A stretch of DNA of 35,933 nucleotides. It comes from Spirochaetia bacterium (GTDB taxonomy: Bacteria > Spirochaetota > Spirochaetia > CADAEX01). The stretch lies in contig JAKSTW010000014.1 of assembly GCA_024402405.1 (NCBI GenBank), forward strand, positions 1 through 35,933, given 5' to 3'. Shown piece after piece: positions 34,412-35,933 of the stretch. The notes beneath the pieces are model-generated. The model had not been told where the DNA came from. It saw only the letters and a list, made by a program, of their open reading frames with translations, and did not search any database. Both the position numbers and the translations under genes were made by a program. Positions within the stretch are counted from its first letter, which is position 1. Every line of letters starts with the position of its first letter.

Positions 34412-35017
34412 TCAGTTTGTCTCTTTCTCAGCTTTGCCAGGCATACAAACCTGCACTTTGGCATGTCTGAGAATTCTGTCATTCAGAATATATCCGTTCT
34501 GAAAGACCTGGGCAACAATGGCCTCTTTAACATCAGGGGATTCTGTCATCATGAGAGCCTCATGTTTTTCCGGATCAAAAGGCTCATTCAGCGGTGAGAA
34601 TTTCTTCAGTCCCCACTTTTTCTCCAGCATACCGGAGAACTGTTTCTCGATCATCTGGACACCATTGAGAAATGTGTCAAAATCCCTGTTCTGACCAGAA
34701 GAAGAAACAGCACGCTCAAAATTATCCAGAACCTCGATCAGATCCTCAAGCAGAGAGGAATTGGCATATTTCACTGCCTCTTCCTTATCCCGGATAAGTC
34801 TCTTCCTGAAATTCTCAAAATCAGCATATTTGCGCACATACTGATCCTTCATCTCATTCTTTTCATCTTCAAGCTTTTTTATCTGCTCTTTCAGAACAGC
34901 AGTCTCATCAACTTCGGCAGCAACAGCCTCTTCGTTCTGTTCTGCTTCCTGTGGTGTCGCCTGACTATCCACCTGCTCCTTGATCTCATCCCTGCTGTCT
35001 TCAGTATCTTTTTTCAT
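34412..35017 (-). CDS. grpE: Nucleotide exchange factor GrpE
   Basis: 201 residues: an acidic, disordered N-terminus (about 1-40), a long dimerising coiled coil (LKEQIKKLEDEKNEMKDQYV, ADFENFRKRLIRDKEEAVKY), and the beta domain with VQMIEKQFSGMLEKKWGLK and AQVFQNGYILNDRILRHAKV. It releases ADP from DnaK. It begins the grpE-dnaK-dnaJ operon. No hrcA gene precedes it and no CIRCE operator was found upstream. Confidence 0.95.
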   Translation of the reverse strand: MKKDTEDSRDEIKEQVDSQATPQEAEQNEEAVAAEVDETAVLKEQIKKLEDEKNEMKDQYVRKYADFENFRKRLIRDKEEAVKYANSSLLEDLIEVLDNFERAVSSSGQNRDFDTFLNGVQMIEKQFSGMLEKKWGLKKFSPLNEPFDPEKHEALMMTESPDVKEAIVAQVFQNGYILNDRILRHAKVQVCMPGKAEKETN

Positions 35018-35050
35018 TTAAATCAATCCTTCAAAATTATAAATATATAA

Positions 35051-35080
35051 AAAATAATAATTTGCTGATAAGAGTGTCAA
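35051..35080 (-). promoter_or_regulatory. Predicted promoter of grpE-dnaK-dnaJ
   Basis: On the minus strand, TTGACA (35080-35075) overlaps the stop codon of the coiled-coil gene. An 18-base spacer and TATTTT (35056-35051) follow, then GAAGG just before the grpE ATG at 35017. The -35 is perfect; the -10 is weak (four of six), so an alternative sigma factor is possible. Confidence 0.45.
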
Positions 35081-35933
35081 GTTCCACAGTTAAAATCTCT
35101 GATAAGTTCCACCTCTCCCTCACTTATTCCCAGGGTCTCAGAGATCTTTCTGTTATTCCAGCCCCGCTGCACCAGCTGTTTCACCATCTCAGTCCGGTTC
35201 TGCACATTTCCGCTGACAGGCATATCTGACGGTTCAGGAGGTTCAGTCACTGCCGTATCAGCAGCAACATCCTGAACATGCTCCGGAGCCGCGCTCCTCA
35301 CACCAAGCCCTCCCAGGAGCGACACTGTCTCCTCACCTTTCCGGACTGCCTCATTCAGTCTTGTCTCAGTTCTGGCCAACCAGTCCATGCTGCGATCCAG
35401 GCGATCCAGTTTCTCCTGAACATCTGACAGAAGCTGCTCTTTCTCCCTGAACCCGTCAGTCAGTCCGGTGAGAATATCCATTTTTTCCTTAAAACTGCGC
35501 ACAGCATCAGCCTCATAAGCCTTCATGCAGTCCTCAAGACGACCAGTTCCCTGCTCTTTCAGTGCCTGAACCTTGCCTTCAAGTGCCCATATCTCAGTCT
35601 TCAGCTTGTCCAGCCCCTCGATCCTGACATTTATATCCTGCTGGCAGGCATCAACACAGTTTCTGATTCCCTGGACCTTCACATCCATCTCATGGCTGAG
35701 AGATGCTATGATGTTCTCCTCCATGGAACTGTTGCGCTCACGCACCAGACCAAGCTCCTGGAAATATTCATCAGCAGCCTGTCCCACCTTCTCCTTCATA
35801 TCCGCAAGACGCTCTGACAGCACGGATTCAAGCTTCCGGCAGGCATTATCAGTGACCACATTCTGCCGTCCGGTCAGTTCCTCCATCTTGCCGTTAAAAA
35901 GGGCAACCCGCTCTCCGGCCTGCTGCACCTCAT
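35077..35933 (-). CDS. Coiled-coil protein with C-terminal HTH tail (SpiroCoCo-like), partial at right edge
   Basis: At least 283 residues; the frame is open to the window edge, so the N-terminus is missing. Almost all of it is charged coiled coil (ADMKEKVGQAADEYFQEL, RIEGLDKLKTEIWALEGKVQ, FREKEQLLSDVQEKLDRLDR). A short Pro-rich linker is followed by a helix-turn-helix-like end (VQRGWNNRKISETLGISEGE). Proteins of this shape are common in spirochaetes and thought to be cytoskeletal or filament-like; function here is unknown. The C-terminal module matches that of the small protein at 2679-2996. Confidence 0.75.
   Translation of the reverse strand, partial: EVQQAGERVALFNGKMEELTGRQNVVTDNACRKLESVLSERLADMKEKVGQAADEYFQELGLVRERNSSMEENIIASLSHEMDVKVQGIRNCVDACQQDINVRIEGLDKLKTEIWALEGKVQALKEQGTGRLEDCMKAYEADAVRSFKEKMDILTGLTDGFREKEQLLSDVQEKLDRLDRSMDWLARTETRLNEAVRKGEETVSLLGGLGVRSAAPEHVQDVAADTAVTEPPEPSDMPVSGNVQNRTEMVKQLVQRGWNNRKISETLGISEGEVELIRDFNCGT

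Noticed and set aside
35018-35076. CIRCE operator upstream of grpE
   Set aside because: No TTAGCACTC-N9-GAGTGCTAA or close variant was found; a lone GACACTC is not a palindrome.

Overview
This window looks like part of a chromosome from a motile, Gram-negative, spirochaete-like bacterium of moderate GC. The evidence is a WhiG-type flagellar sigma factor next to flhF-flhA-flhB-fliR-fliQ-fliP-fliO, a long coiled-coil protein with a small C-terminal helix-turn-helix beside grpE-dnaK-dnaJ, a second small membrane protein with the same tail, DUF4349 and ApbE lipoproteins, and a K+-dependent membrane pyrophosphatase. The phylum call is an inference from gene content; a 16S or marker-gene placement would settle it. 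No rRNA, tRNA or CRISPR was seen. Genes are packed tightly, mostly on the minus strand, with many ATGA overlaps, and no gene-free stretch exceeds 300 bases.

Layout: 1-83 is a 14-bp tandem repeat. 107-2701 holds a YfcE-like phosphoesterase, queD and the divergent murE. 2679-10314 is a flagellar operon read from fliO down to fliA and a small membrane/HTH protein; the usual flhG is missing. 10397-13026 is a divergent pair: a PASTA-containing penicillin-binding protein and a LysM membrane protein. 13004-16561 is mcsA-mcsB-clpC. 16637-19729 is apbE plus two adjacent DUF4349 proteins. 19701-21435 is an ACT protein and a PaaK-type CoA ligase. 21561-25148 holds a membrane protein of unknown role, a polyprenol-kinase-like enzyme, an ion-transporter-type permease and an EIIA-CBS regulator. 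25306-25902 is a RAYT (REP-associated tyrosine transposase) element. 25973-29330 holds the pyrophosphatase, a small alarmone synthetase and a DUF456 protein. 29379-31260 is a DUF192 lipoprotein convergent with xseB-xseA. 31273-35933 is dnaJ, dnaK, grpE and the partial coiled-coil gene.

Four things stand out. First, the McsB homologue has lost most residues needed for arginine-kinase chemistry (signature Cys, several ATP-binding Arg/His, and the second substrate Glu). The ClpC encoded directly after it lacks the N-terminal domain that reads phosphoarginine in Bacillus, while McsA looks intact. This suggests a rewired, perhaps kinase-free, McsA-McsB-ClpC system. Second, FlhB has GKDG in place of the NPTH self-cleavage motif. 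Third, the 11-mer CCTCTGTCCCC marks both ends of the RAYT element and also occurs, often perfectly, inside at least eight unrelated protein genes. Fourth, three divergent promoters (murE, the penicillin-binding protein, the DUF192 gene) sit so close to their start codons that the mRNAs should be leaderless, whereas most other genes carry good Shine-Dalgarno sites.
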